A stretch of 64,000 bases of DNA, from contig DAOPQC010000002.1 of the NCBI GenBank assembly GCA_035358815.1, positions 311,306 through 375,305 of the forward strand, given 5' to 3'. Below the pieces are notes generated by a model, which was given only the letters and a program-made list of their open reading frames with translations, had not been told where the DNA came from and searched no databases. This document shows positions 1-8,648 of this stretch, in pieces (positions within the stretch are counted from its first letter, which is position 1; each line of letters opens with the position of its first letter). The DNA comes from Thermoanaerobaculales bacterium (lineage in GTDB: Bacteria; Acidobacteriota; Thermoanaerobaculia; Thermoanaerobaculales; Sulfomarinibacteraceae). Position numbers and translations under genes: made by a program.

Positions 1-707
1 TCCAGATTCGATTCCGGGTACACCGTCGTTTTCAGAGACGTCCAATCCAGAACTTCGTGCGGGAGCCCGAGGAATCGAGCCCTGCCGACCCGATACAGGT
101 TGAGAAGCAGGGACCCCAGTTCACTGTGAGCGGAAAGCGACTTCGCAAACGCCCTGAATGAGGAGAAGAGGATGCGGCCCCTGACGCGTGACGCTTCAAA
201 GCCCGTTACTCCCGTGTTGGCAACCTCGTTTTGGCCGATGAGGAACAAAACGACCTTCGGCCGGATTCGGGCGATGTAATCGTCCATCAGCACGACGTGG
301 CCGAACGTCGAATGGCCTTCGAAGCCCGCATTGTTGATCCATACCCTCGGAAACTGCGGCTTGAGCAGGTCAGCCAACACGGCGGGCCAGTCATCTCCGT
401 CCGGCAGGTACACGCATTCGGTGGTGCTTCCGCCGACGGCGATCACCGAGAGCGTCGCCTCGAAGTCCTCGGATGGGATTTCTGGGCCTCTGAAACCCAA
501 GCTGTTCTTCGTGTGCACGATTTCCGCGGGAATCCCGGGGATGTCCCTGTTAAAGAGGATGTACCTCTTGTCAACTGGGAGCACAACTTTGTCCCCTCTG
601 ATTCGCGATTCAAGTGGATTGTGAACCCGCAGGACGAGCTCGATCACGAGGCATCCGATCACGAACCCAAGTGTCAGCGCTGCGAGCCTTTTGAGATGCC
701 TCTTCAC
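1..707 (-). CDS. SGNH/GDSL-type hydrolase-like protein, membrane anchored (3' end cut by window edge)
   Basis: Reading the minus strand gives an open frame that runs off the left edge, so only the first 235 residues are present. A basic N-terminus (VKRHLKR) precedes one hydrophobic segment (residues 8-28), which suggests an inner-membrane signal anchor. Three blocks match the SGNH fold: GGSTTE at 92-97 (nucleophile block), NNAGFEGHS at 125-133, and IGQNE at 157-161 (block III). The GTG start at 707 has AAGGG five bases upstream; an in-frame ATG at 770 is possible but adds a Cys-rich stretch that does not look like a signal. Placed downstream of glycosyltransferases, it may add or remove an acyl group on the exopolysaccharide, but this is inference because the C-terminal Asp/His pair is out of view. 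Confidence 0.75.
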   Translation of the reverse strand, partial: MKRHLKRLAALTLGFVIGCLVIELVLRVHNPLESRIRGDKVVLPVDKRYILFNRDIPGIPAEIVHTKNSLGFRGPEIPSEDFEATLSVIAVGGSTTECVYLPDGDDWPAVLADLLKPQFPRVWINNAGFEGHSTFGHVVLMDDYIARIRPKVVLFLIGQNEVANTGVTGFEASRVRGRILFSSFRAFAKSLSAHSELGSLLLNLYRVGRARFLGLPHEVLDWTSLKTTVYPESNL

Positions 708-897
708 AGCACCCTTATCCAAGGAACAGACCAGACAGTCATCATAGCAGTGAATCCTGCAAATCTGCATATCACGTGCGAGCGCTCCGTCGGTCTTCAG
801 GGCGATGCTGTTGGCAATTGAGCACTCGGCTCGCGCGAGGTCAAGCACACGGATCCGCGGGCTGGATGAGCGCTGAGGCAGCCGCGCGAAGGATGGC

Positions 898-1914
898 CTA
901 TGCGTACTGCTTCTTCACGAAACTCAACTGACCGATCGTTGCGTGAACGATCCTCTGCAGCGCTCTGGGCATCAACGCGAGCGTCTTTCCGAACCACCAA
1001 TGAAGGTGGGCCGGAGAATCGGGCCATGCACCGGCCATCAGCCTGGCTTCCTCGAAGTGGCCGGTGGCGACCGCCTTGGCTGTGAGACGGAAAAGGCTGT
1101 GGCTTCGAAACCTCGCGTACGACCGCCACCTCGGATTGGATCTGTCTTCGGCAGCAGTCAGCTTCTGCCAGACCATCCGTCGCATCTGGATGCTCAACCC
1201 GAGGTTCTTGCGATTGCTGCCCGGTATGTCGACCCGGTAGCAACATGTGGGCTCGTCGATGTAGCCAAACGTTGATCTCAGGGCCCACCTGATCCAGAAC
1301 TCCATATCTTGGGCGATGCGAAAGGTCTCGTCGAATCCTCCCAGCTGCGGGATCAGTCCCCTTCGGAACACCGCCCCACAGGTTATCGGAAACGTCCGAT
1401 TGTGTTTTGGAAAGTCGAAGAAATCGTCTATCACGCCGCTGCCCGCTCGGCCCAGGACCTCGCCGGGCCGCATCCCCAACTCCCTCTTCCCGTCGTCTCT
1501 GACGAAGAAGTAGTTCGTCGCCACCAGCGAGCATTCTGGGTGTTCCTGCAAGAACCGTGTCGCAAGCTCAAGGTGGTTCCTCTCGTACCAGTCGTCGGCA
1601 TCGAGGAGGGCGATGTACTCGCCGCGAGCTGCGTTGATGCCGAGGTTGCGCGCGTGGCTCGGCCCCTTGTTCCCCAGGGTCGGCGCGGTGTCCGCTCGAG
1701 TGAGCATGCTGATGCGGGGGTCTCGGTACCCTTGCACCTCTCGGCGAGTGTTGTCCCTCGAGCCGTCATCGACGACAATCAGCTCCCACGACGGCAAGCT
1801 CTGACGGATGACGCTGTCGATCGCCTCGGCGATCCAGCGCTCCGCGTTGTACGCGGGCATCACCACGGTCACCAGGGGCGCGGATTTCCCTTGTGTGGGT
1901 CTACCTTCAATCAC
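898..1914 (-). CDS. Glycosyltransferase family 2 protein
   Basis: A 338-residue GT2 (GT-A fold) enzyme that should transfer a sugar from a nucleotide donor to a lipid-linked glycan at the cytoplasmic face of the membrane. The N-terminal domain shows VTVVMPAYNAERWI (about 15-28), WELIVVDDGSRDNT (42-55) and the DxD-type segment ALLDADDWYERNH near 100-112. It then shows the acceptor-side GGFDE motif near 190. The start overlaps the stop of the upstream GT4 gene by 4 bp, so the two are translationally coupled. The donor and acceptor sugars cannot be read from sequence. Confidence 0.93.
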   Translation of the reverse strand: MIEGRPTQGKSAPLVTVVMPAYNAERWIAEAIDSVIRQSLPSWELIVVDDGSRDNTRREVQGYRDPRISMLTRADTAPTLGNKGPSHARNLGINAARGEYIALLDADDWYERNHLELATRFLQEHPECSLVATNYFFVRDDGKRELGMRPGEVLGRAGSGVIDDFFDFPKHNRTFPITCGAVFRRGLIPQLGGFDETFRIAQDMEFWIRWALRSTFGYIDEPTCCYRVDIPGSNRKNLGLSIQMRRMVWQKLTAAEDRSNPRWRSYARFRSHSLFRLTAKAVATGHFEEARLMAGAWPDSPAHLHWWFGKTLALMPRALQRIVHATIGQLSFVKKQYA

Positions 1915-3272
1915 TGCAACCTCTCTCCGGCTCCCGGCAAATCCGCAGATGAGGGCTCGGCCATGCCTCCCCCCTCCTGGGCGGCATTACCAGCATACAC
2001 ATTATCCTCCAACACTCGCCGGTAGATGCCGGCGAGGCGTTGCCCATGGCGGCTCCACAGGTACTCCTCCGCTCTCATCGAAGCACCTCGGGACAACGTA
2101 TCGAGTCTCTCTGGATGCTGTGCCAACGAGATGAGGGCATCGGAAAGGTCGTCCACTACTTGCCCGGGCCTGGCGACCGGGATCTTCACCCCGCACGCTG
2201 GGGTGACGATGTCTCCAGCTCCTTGATGGTCGAGGCAGACGACCGGCACTCCCCTGCTCAGCGCTTCGAGCACGACGGTGCCGGCTGTGTCGCGAAGACT
2301 GGTGAACACCAGGAGATCGGCCCAGTCATACTGCGCCATCGCCTCAGGTAACGATAACCACCCCAGCCACCGACAATGCGATTCAATTCCCTGTATCCGG
2401 GCCAGACGTTTCCACCGATTCTCAAGTGGTCCGTCTCCGAGGATCCTGAGCTCGTACGGTATCGATGCGGGCACCTTCTTCAGCGCGGCGATCAGCAAAT
2501 GGAGAGCCTTGTGCGCTTTGAACTCCCCACTCCAGAGCAGTTTCAGTGTGCCGCTCGCATTCCCGCGCGGTCCCCTGTCCTTGACCGATCGCACTCCGAT
2601 CTCGAGGAACAGCTCCGGGGTGACGCCGTGAACTCGTGCGAAGTCCCGTTGGTTCTGAGAGTTGGCGGCCATGATGACCGCGGCCCGCTTCGCCGCAGCT
2701 CTCACCGAGCGGCTGAACCGGAGTTGCGCGCGGTTGACGATGCTCCTGGTGAGCTCACGAGCTGCCCCAGGCCAACCGGCCCCTCTGAGGAACCGCCAGG
2801 GATAGTCCTGCGTGCCCCCGACCGGGCCCCACACGAAGGGAGGCGGCAGCTTCCAGAGATACCCTGGCTCCCTGAACCCGCACATGTTTGCCTGGTGCGT
2901 GAGGTCGAACCCTACGCGCCGGTGAAGCTCCAGTGCCGCACGATACGCCCGCCGATGCCAGAGATTGTACCCGACGTAGTAGAGACCTGGGATTCGGCCG
3001 AGAAGACTCTCAAATCGCGTCTTCGCCACGAAACGGAAGTGCAAGCCAGGTAGCGGGCCGTGCTCACGCTCGAAACGGCGAATATCCGGCTCGAACTCGC
3101 CCTGCTCACAGATCACCCAGGTGTCAAAGTGCTTCGAACTCTCGACCGCCCGCTGCCAGCCGGTCCCCGGTTCTGAACCGTGGTAGGGGCTGCATGCGTA
3201 CGCGAGCATCAGCACCCGCTTGCGATTCTGACCAGGATCAGCTGTCAGGCCGCCCCGCTCCGTCCTGGTCAT
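1911..3272 (-). CDS. Glycosyltransferase family 4 protein
   Basis: A 453-residue GT-B glycosyltransferase of the GT4 type. The N-terminal half starts RVLMLAYACSPYHGSEPGTG, the usual acceptor-domain opening with a Gly-rich turn. The C-terminal donor-binding domain has LLWSGEFKAHKALHLLI, then LRILGDGPLENRW, and the segment DLLVFTSLRDTAGTVVLEAL, where the nucleotide-sugar E(x7)E motif normally lies. The gene overlaps the following GT2 gene by 4 bp. Both are probably one transcript running leftward to the SGNH-like gene. Sugar specificity is unknown. Confidence 0.93.
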   Translation of the reverse strand: MTRTERGGLTADPGQNRKRVLMLAYACSPYHGSEPGTGWQRAVESSKHFDTWVICEQGEFEPDIRRFEREHGPLPGLHFRFVAKTRFESLLGRIPGLYYVGYNLWHRRAYRAALELHRRVGFDLTHQANMCGFREPGYLWKLPPPFVWGPVGGTQDYPWRFLRGAGWPGAARELTRSIVNRAQLRFSRSVRAAAKRAAVIMAANSQNQRDFARVHGVTPELFLEIGVRSVKDRGPRGNASGTLKLLWSGEFKAHKALHLLIAALKKVPASIPYELRILGDGPLENRWKRLARIQGIESHCRWLGWLSLPEAMAQYDWADLLVFTSLRDTAGTVVLEALSRGVPVVCLDHQGAGDIVTPACGVKIPVARPGQVVDDLSDALISLAQHPERLDTLSRGASMRAEEYLWSRHGQRLAGIYRRVLEDNVYAGNAAQEGGGMAEPSSADLPGAGERLQ

Positions 3273-3409
3273 CGGTTAGGGTCCCCCAAAGACCCAGTTG
3301 GTGCCCGACAACGGTCGGAGGTTTTCTTTGGAGCAGCAAGAGCCCAAGACGGCCGCCCCATGCCCCCCGCAACTGTCAGGAGACGAGCCGGATTGCCCAC
3401 CGGCGAGAG

Positions 3410-4621
3410 TCATCCGAGTCCTCTCTTCGAGTGGGTCTTGTCCTGACAGTGGCTGTTGCGCGTCGCTGCAGCAGCATCCGACGAATACGATGCCCCGGCA
3501 AGCACCAACAACGGGTGCATGAACCAGACACCGTAGATGATCGGGTTGTCAGTGTACGCTACCACCAGAAGCACGAGGAACCCCAGAATCGCCGCGCTTC
3601 TGATCGCGGCTCGCGCATCCTTTCGAGTCCTCAGGTCCACCCACAGGCTGACGAGTTGGCGGATCACTCCATAAGAAAAGCAGAGCAATCCCAGAGTGCC
3701 TTGCTCGAGCAGTATTCGAAGATAGTCGTTGTGCGGCTGGGTGATGTTGTCAGCCCCCCAAACCTCCTCGACAAAGCCCATCGCGCTTCCCGAGCCTGAA
3801 CCGATCCATGGCCGTCTTCTGACGTCTTCGATGAGTTCCGGCCAGGCCTCGCGGCGGCCTGCCGCCAGGTACTCACCCCGCTTGACATCGGCGATCGTTC
3901 CTCGATCATCTCCAAAGAACCGCTCCTGGAACACCGGCGTGTAAAAGAGCGCGATTCCTAGACTGACAACTGCGGCGCCAATGGCAAACCTCGGCCAGAC
4001 TCGCCGGAATCCTGGCATCAATAGCCACTCTAGCAGCAGCGCGAGCGTTGCGATGCGACTACCGGTAAGGCCTGTAATGAGCAAGCATCCCAGCCAACCG
4101 AAAACTGCTGTTCGAGGCTTATCCCTGACCTGGGCAATGAACACGCAACCCACAAGCGCAGCGGTCAGCGCCATCGGTCTCACGAGAACATGGGCACTCG
4201 CGAGGAAGTAGAGCACAGTTGCCGCCAAGAGGATGAAAAGGCAATGGGTGAAACCTCTCATCAGCGCGTCCATGTCGCGCTTGGTATGAATGGACTTGGA
4301 GGCGATCGGCGCGATGACGAACGGCGTCACGATTTGGAGGGCGTCTTGGAGTTGCCATCGGCCGATCTCGTCCGCCCACAAGATGCTGAGCAACACCACT
4401 GCTATCCAGGGAATCCAGTAACTGATCGGAAACCGGCTTGGTGTCCGATCGACGAGGTACACAAGCGGAGCCAAGGCCAGCATCACCACGAACACCCAAC
4501 CCGTCAGCCTGAAGCCCCCAATCTCCGGGCCACCAAAGCAGGCAAATCCTGCCACGTACGGCACACTTAAGACGTAGACGAGTCCCAGCCTCACGTCTTC
4601 CCCCACATCGGGCGATTGCAC
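3410..4621 (-). CDS. O-antigen ligase / Wzy-type membrane protein
   Basis: A 403-residue polytopic membrane protein with about ten hydrophobic helices and one large periplasmic loop. The loop (about 255-315) contains RREAWPELIEDVRRRPWIG, then GSGSGSAMG and the HNDYLRILLEQG motif. These are the hallmarks of the Wzy_C/WaaL family, which ligates or polymerises lipid-linked glycans on the periplasmic side. The start codon is GTG. It lies 137 bp upstream of the GT4 gene in the same orientation, so it is likely the polymerase or ligase of this glycan cluster. The sequence alone cannot separate polymerase from ligase. Confidence 0.9.
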   Translation of the reverse strand: MQSPDVGEDVRLGLVYVLSVPYVAGFACFGGPEIGGFRLTGWVFVVMLALAPLVYLVDRTPSRFPISYWIPWIAVVLLSILWADEIGRWQLQDALQIVTPFVIAPIASKSIHTKRDMDALMRGFTHCLFILLAATVLYFLASAHVLVRPMALTAALVGCVFIAQVRDKPRTAVFGWLGCLLITGLTGSRIATLALLLEWLLMPGFRRVWPRFAIGAAVVSLGIALFYTPVFQERFFGDDRGTIADVKRGEYLAAGRREAWPELIEDVRRRPWIGSGSGSAMGFVEEVWGADNITQPHNDYLRILLEQGTLGLLCFSYGVIRQLVSLWVDLRTRKDARAAIRSAAILGFLVLLVVAYTDNPIIYGVWFMHPLLVLAGASYSSDAAAATRNSHCQDKTHSKRGLG

Positions 4622-4843
4622 CGCGGTTTCATCGGTCGGTGGGCTTCGGAATCCCGTGCGTAGTCTACATTGTCCAGGCCGTTGGACATGAACGCCCGTT
4701 CAAGGCCGTCGCCGCAAGCTCCCTAATCCCCCTTGCGTCTCGTGGTCTCGGGATTGAAAGCAACGAACCTGTCCCCGGATCCTCATCGTTGAACGAACTC
4801 GTCGATGATCCCACGGCGCCTGTGCCGGTGCGATAATGCTCGG
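4622..4843. other. Divergent intergenic region
   Basis: About 220 bp separate the leftward ligase-like gene from the rightward GT4 gene. It probably holds both promoters, but I see no convincing -35/-10 pair and no recognisable RNA. Confidence 0.4.
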
Positions 4844-6016
4844 GTGCGGATTCTTCTGGTTCATGACAGGTACCAGAATCGCGGCGGCGAGGACCTGGTC
4901 TTTGAGGCCGAGAAGGGCCTCCTCGAACGCGCCCGGCACGAGGTTCTGGTCTACGAACGCCACAATGACGAGATCAGCGATTACTCGACCTGGCGCCGCG
5001 CAGACCTGCTGCGACGGGCGGTGTGGGCCACCGACAGCGCTGGTTCGATCCGGAAGATCCTGGTCCAGAGCCGCCCGCAGGTCGTGCACTTCTACAACAC
5101 ATTCCCGCTGATCTCACCAGCCGCCTACTACGCGTGTGAAGCCGAAGGTGTCCCCGTCGTCCAGACCCTCTCGAACTACCGTCTGATATGTCCCGGCGCA
5201 CATCTCCTCCGAGACGGTCGGGTGTGCGAGCTCTGCGTTGGCAGGACCATCGCCTGGGATGCACTTCGGTACGGATGCTACAGGGAATCGCGGGCGCAAA
5301 CCGCAGTCGTCACCGGGATGCTCTCGTTCCACAGTCTCGTCGGCACGTGGAAGAAGTGCGTGCACACGTTCATCGCCCTCACCGAGTTCTCCCGTCAGAA
5401 GTTCATCGACGGGGGCCTCCCGAAGGACAGAATCGCCGTCAAACCCAACTTTCTGTACCCGGATCCCGGACCGCGCGCCGATGACGCAGGGTATGCCCTG
5501 TTCCTAGGTCGACTCTCTGAGGAAAAGGGCATCGCCACGCTTCTTCAGGCGTGGGAAACCCTCCCCGACATCCCGCTCAAAGTGGTGGGAGATGGGCCGT
5601 TGGCTTCCATGGTCAATGACGCCCACGGGCGGGCGGCAGGAGCCGGGATCGAGGTGGTGGGATGGCGATCGCGGCCAGAGGTCATCGGTCTGCTGAGCCA
5701 TGCCAGCTTCCTCGTCCTGCCGTCTCTGTGCTACGAGGCCTTTCCTCTGACCCTTGTCGAGGCATTCGCCTGTGGCGTCCCGGTAATAGGGTCACGCCTG
5801 GGTGGCATTCAGGAGATCATCAGACATGAGGAGTCCGGTTTGCTGTTCGATCCCGCCGATGCTACGGCGTTGGCCGATGCCGCCAGGCGTCTCTGGGGTG
5901 ACGCGACGCTGCGATCATTCCTGGGTAATGGAGCACGAGCCCAGTTCGAAGCGTTGTACACAGCTGAGCGGAACTACTCGATGTTAATCGGGATTCTCGA
6001 GAGCGCCGCCTCATGA
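4844..6016 (+). CDS. Glycosyltransferase family 4 protein (GGED-type)
   Basis: A GT-B glycosyltransferase of about 390 residues. I chose the GTG at 4844 because the protein then opens VRILLVHDRYQNRGGEDLVF, the usual N-terminus of this GT4 subgroup. An in-frame ATG at 4805 would add 13 unrelated residues. The C-terminal donor domain shows ALFLGRLSEEKGIATLLQAW, VVGDGPLASM and LPSLCYEAFPLTLVEAFACG, including the E(x7)E nucleotide-sugar motif. A four-Cys stretch (CPGAHLLRDGRVCELCVG) in the first domain may bind metal, as seen in relatives. It is divergent from the ligase-like gene and belongs to the same glycan island. Confidence 0.93.
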   Translation: MRILLVHDRYQNRGGEDLVFEAEKGLLERARHEVLVYERHNDEISDYSTWRRADLLRRAVWATDSAGSIRKILVQSRPQVVHFYNTFPLISPAAYYACEAEGVPVVQTLSNYRLICPGAHLLRDGRVCELCVGRTIAWDALRYGCYRESRAQTAVVTGMLSFHSLVGTWKKCVHTFIALTEFSRQKFIDGGLPKDRIAVKPNFLYPDPGPRADDAGYALFLGRLSEEKGIATLLQAWETLPDIPLKVVGDGPLASMVNDAHGRAAGAGIEVVGWRSRPEVIGLLSHASFLVLPSLCYEAFPLTLVEAFACGVPVIGSRLGGIQEIIRHEESGLLFDPADATALADAARRLWGDATLRSFLGNGARAQFEALYTAERNYSMLIGILESAAS

Positions 6017-6024
6017 TGAGGCGG
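6006..6024 (+). terminator. Palindrome over the stop codon
   Basis: CCGCCTCAT and ATGAGGCGG form a perfect 9-bp inverted repeat with one central base, spanning the TGA of the GT4 gene. No T-tract follows, so a role in termination or mRNA stability is only possible. Confidence 0.4.
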
Positions 6025-6318
6025 AACAGCCTTGTGACACACATCAAGGGACATCCATTCTCGCGCAGTTCTGCAAGACCGGGTTTCCCGCACTGTCCCA
6101 GGAATGTCCATGGTGGTGTTGTCGAACCTCGAATTCACCGGATCCTCATGGCCCGCTCACCTTTTTTCTGAACGACCGGTGAAGTGCCCCGAAATGCCCA
6201 TACGCAATCGACGAGCATGGATGATTGCCGGGTTCGGCACCCACGGTCGATTCCATTTCTGGAGGAGCACGGGGCTTGAGGCTTTGGGGTCCGCGCGCTC
6301 CCCGGCCTGTCGGCCATC
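6025..6318. other. Convergent intergenic region
   Basis: About 290 bp lie between the ends of the rightward GT4 gene and the leftward beta-helix gene. Apart from a short T-rich run near 6160 I see nothing recognisable. Confidence 0.4.
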
Positions 6319-8325
6319 TCAACCCGGTGTTGGGGTGGGCCTTCGAACGGGATTCGGGTCTGACCTTGGTGCCGTGGTGAGCCGTTCGAGCGCGCCCATG
6401 TCGATACGACGGCCTTGCGGGCGATGTGTACCCAACCGGTCCTCGGGCATCTGCAGGAGGCCTCTCCCTCGGTCGATTGCTGGACTGGTCTCGAGGAGAG
6501 AAAAGTCTCGGGATGCCGGGTCGGCAAACATTGGTGGCGCATACAATGAATGGAGATCTTCGCCGCGGTTCTGCTGAAACTCCGCCAAAGTCCAGTTGTT
6601 GTCCCCCAATGGGATCCAGACCACCGGATCCGCGTCGTAATAGAGGTTGTTGTCGAAGTGGTGGGAATCGAACCGTTCCGGGATCAGGCCTTCGTCCCAC
6701 AGCCAGAACCAAACCGCAGCTGTGCCAGGATTCACGATGATGTTGTTGAACACCAAGGTGTTGGCGGGGTAGAACACGCCGTAGTCCCTGTCGCTGCCCC
6801 CTATCACAATCCCGGGCCCGCCAGCGTCGACGATGGTGTTGTTGTAGATGTAGGTGTCACGTGCGACCAGGAGCGAGATCCCGGCACCGTCGGGTGTGCT
6901 GCCGTCGTTCGCCTTCACTGTCCCATCGATGACATTGTTGATGACCCAGTTCGGGCCGATCGCCGCCTCAATCTCGAGGCCTCGGCTGACGTTTCCTTCA
7001 AGGAGGGATGCCTCGATGACGTTGCCTGAGCCGACGGTGTCAAGCCATACACCTGGCCCGTTGTTGTGGCCGCTTGTATGTCTCGCGATGCGGATCCCGG
7101 AGGGCAGATTGGCGGCAGCCACCTTGATGCCCCCCGCATCCCACTCCGGACCGTACCGCCACGAGTTGTGGCTGGTTTCGCAGGAATCGAGCAGCGAGTT
7201 GTTTCCAGCCAGAGCGATCCCCAACCGCCCATTGTGATTCGAGTGCGTGCTCAAGATCACCGAGTCAGCGTACGCCTCAATGCCGTTGCCGTTGTTGTGC
7301 TCCACCCTGCAGTTCTCGACCCGGGCATGGGGACCCAGCGCCATCGCCCCGATCCACATCTCGGTCGTGACGTGCTCTACCCTGAGTCCGCGATACACGT
7401 GATGGCTTCTCCCTCGTGCCATCACGCCTTCACTGCGGGCCGCAATCTCCACCCCGGCGGTGTTCGGATCGCCTTGATAGTGGATCCTGATTCTCCCCAC
7501 CCCGTCATCCACCCAGAATCGGCCAGCGGCCAATCCTGTTGGTGAAAGAACCTGCTCGAGAGGGTCACCATTGACAAAGACCATTTCCCGTCGCCTGGCA
7601 AACTCATCCACGTCCGGGTACGAAGGTGGGTACTCCAACAGCGGCAACGGCTGCCAGGGAACGCTCCAGACATCACCTCCATCATGAGTCCACCCCGTGA
7701 CGACATCACTACCGCGAATCACGACGCTTCCCTCATCGCCAGGATAGGCGCGGACCACGATCGGGCTGTCTGGCAAGCCGTCCACGCCCACCCCGAGCAC
7801 CTCGCGATAAACGCCCTCCATGATGGAAAGCGTATCTCCCGGCGAAAGCGGTGCGACGCCTCGACTCAGAGTCTTGAATGGATGGTCGGGGGAGAGCCCA
7901 CTGTTCGAGTCGGACGCGTTCGGATGATCCACCCCTACGAAATACTCACGCTTCTGAGGCGTCGAGACAGGCTCGGGCCTCCTGAGGGTGGCTGTCGTTG
8001 GCACGAAGCTTGCCGCCTGTCTCGGCTCACCAATGGGTGTCGGCGTGCGCGCATCGGTTGCGGTCTGTCGTGGAGCCACGGGCGGAATCGGGGCGTTGAT
8101 CCCACCATGGTGATCGGCTGGGGCTCTTGGGCTGCACCCAAACGCCACAAACAAGACTGCCGCAATTGGATAGGCCATCCCCAACTTTCGACGTCGACGG
8201 TCGGCATGGTGGAGTCCGTCATCGGAGCTCCGATCTGAGAACCCTCGTGCCGTGCTACGGACACCGTGCCGTACAGATCGTGACACTGAACTCGGGCCTG
8301 GTCCCGGGATAGCGGTGAGGGTCAT
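6319..8325 (-). CDS. Right-handed parallel beta-helix protein, putative lipoprotein (copy A)
   Basis: A secreted beta-helix protein whose core resembles DUF1565/pectate-lyase-like glycan-binding or -cleaving proteins (EYFVGVDHPNASDSNSGLSP, then repeated NxI/NN turns). If translation starts at the internal ATG at 8178, the N-terminus MAYPIAAVLFVAFGC ends in a lipobox-like VAFGC, which would tether it to a membrane. The basic RRRRKLG just before it could instead be the n-region of a longer form. A Pro/Thr-rich linker precedes the core. Codons for about 467 residues are apparently identical to those of the next gene, whereas both ends differ. The C-terminus is RPTPTPG and lacks the DGFE tail of copy B. 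Substrate unknown. Confidence 0.85.
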   Translation of the reverse strand: MTLTAIPGPGPSSVSRSVRHGVRSTARGFSDRSSDDGLHHADRRRRKLGMAYPIAAVLFVAFGCSPRAPADHHGGINAPIPPVAPRQTATDARTPTPIGEPRQAASFVPTTATLRRPEPVSTPQKREYFVGVDHPNASDSNSGLSPDHPFKTLSRGVAPLSPGDTLSIMEGVYREVLGVGVDGLPDSPIVVRAYPGDEGSVVIRGSDVVTGWTHDGGDVWSVPWQPLPLLEYPPSYPDVDEFARRREMVFVNGDPLEQVLSPTGLAAGRFWVDDGVGRIRIHYQGDPNTAGVEIAARSEGVMARGRSHHVYRGLRVEHVTTEMWIGAMALGPHARVENCRVEHNNGNGIEAYADSVILSTHSNHNGRLGIALAGNNSLLDSCETSHNSWRYGPEWDAGGIKVAAANLPSGIRIARHTSGHNNGPGVWLDTVGSGNVIEASLLEGNVSRGLEIEAAIGPNWVINNVIDGTVKANDGSTPDGAGISLLVARDTYIYNNTIVDAGGPGIVIGGSDRDYGVFYPANTLVFNNIIVNPGTAAVWFWLWDEGLIPERFDSHHFDNNLYYDADPVVWIPLGDNNWTLAEFQQNRGEDLHSLYAPPMFADPASRDFSLLETSPAIDRGRGLLQMPEDRLGTHRPQGRRIDMGALERLTTAPRSDPNPVRRPTPTPG
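6548..7948 (-). repeat. 1.4-kb direct repeat, copy 1
   Basis: This segment matches 8902-10302 at a constant offset of 2,354 bp. Wherever I compared them, all reading frames on both strands were identical, so the match is at nucleotide level. Weaker similarity continues about 40 bp to the left. It encodes the beta-helix core of copy A. Confidence 0.93.
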
Positions 8326-8648
8326 GTCAAACTCGCGACACCACGAAGCGACGTTATCTTGATGTCGTGAAACCGGTCAAGGTTGGGAGTTGATCCTTGG
8401 CGCGCCCGGAATGGGCTGCTTCGGCGCTCTGGTCACGCGGCATGCAACGCGAAGCCCCTGTGCCGCATCGATAGCGGATACGACATACGAAGACCGGGCA
8501 GACGCGCATCCGTGAGGGTTGATGGTCAATTCTGCCAGCGGGGTCTAGCGAGTAATAGACGCGTCAAAAGGCCGCACTCGTGGTGCGGCGGACAGCGCGG
8601 AACACCTGCAATACGCCTCTATCAAGGTGCGTCGTTCTATCCGGGCGC
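8326..8648. other. Intergenic region between the two beta-helix genes
   Basis: About 320 bp that are not part of the repeat. The only structure I see is the hairpin at 8572-8588. Confidence 0.5.
8572..8588 (-). terminator. Probable intrinsic terminator of copy B
   Basis: CCGCAC and GTGCGG form a 6-bp stem with a 5-base loop. Read on the minus strand, it is followed by CCTTTTG and lies about 60 bp past the stop of the beta-helix gene. Confidence 0.55.

Noticed and set aside
231..821. Plus-strand frame of 196 codons at the left edge
   Set aside because: The minus strand of the same region encodes a clear SGNH-type protein with ordered motifs.
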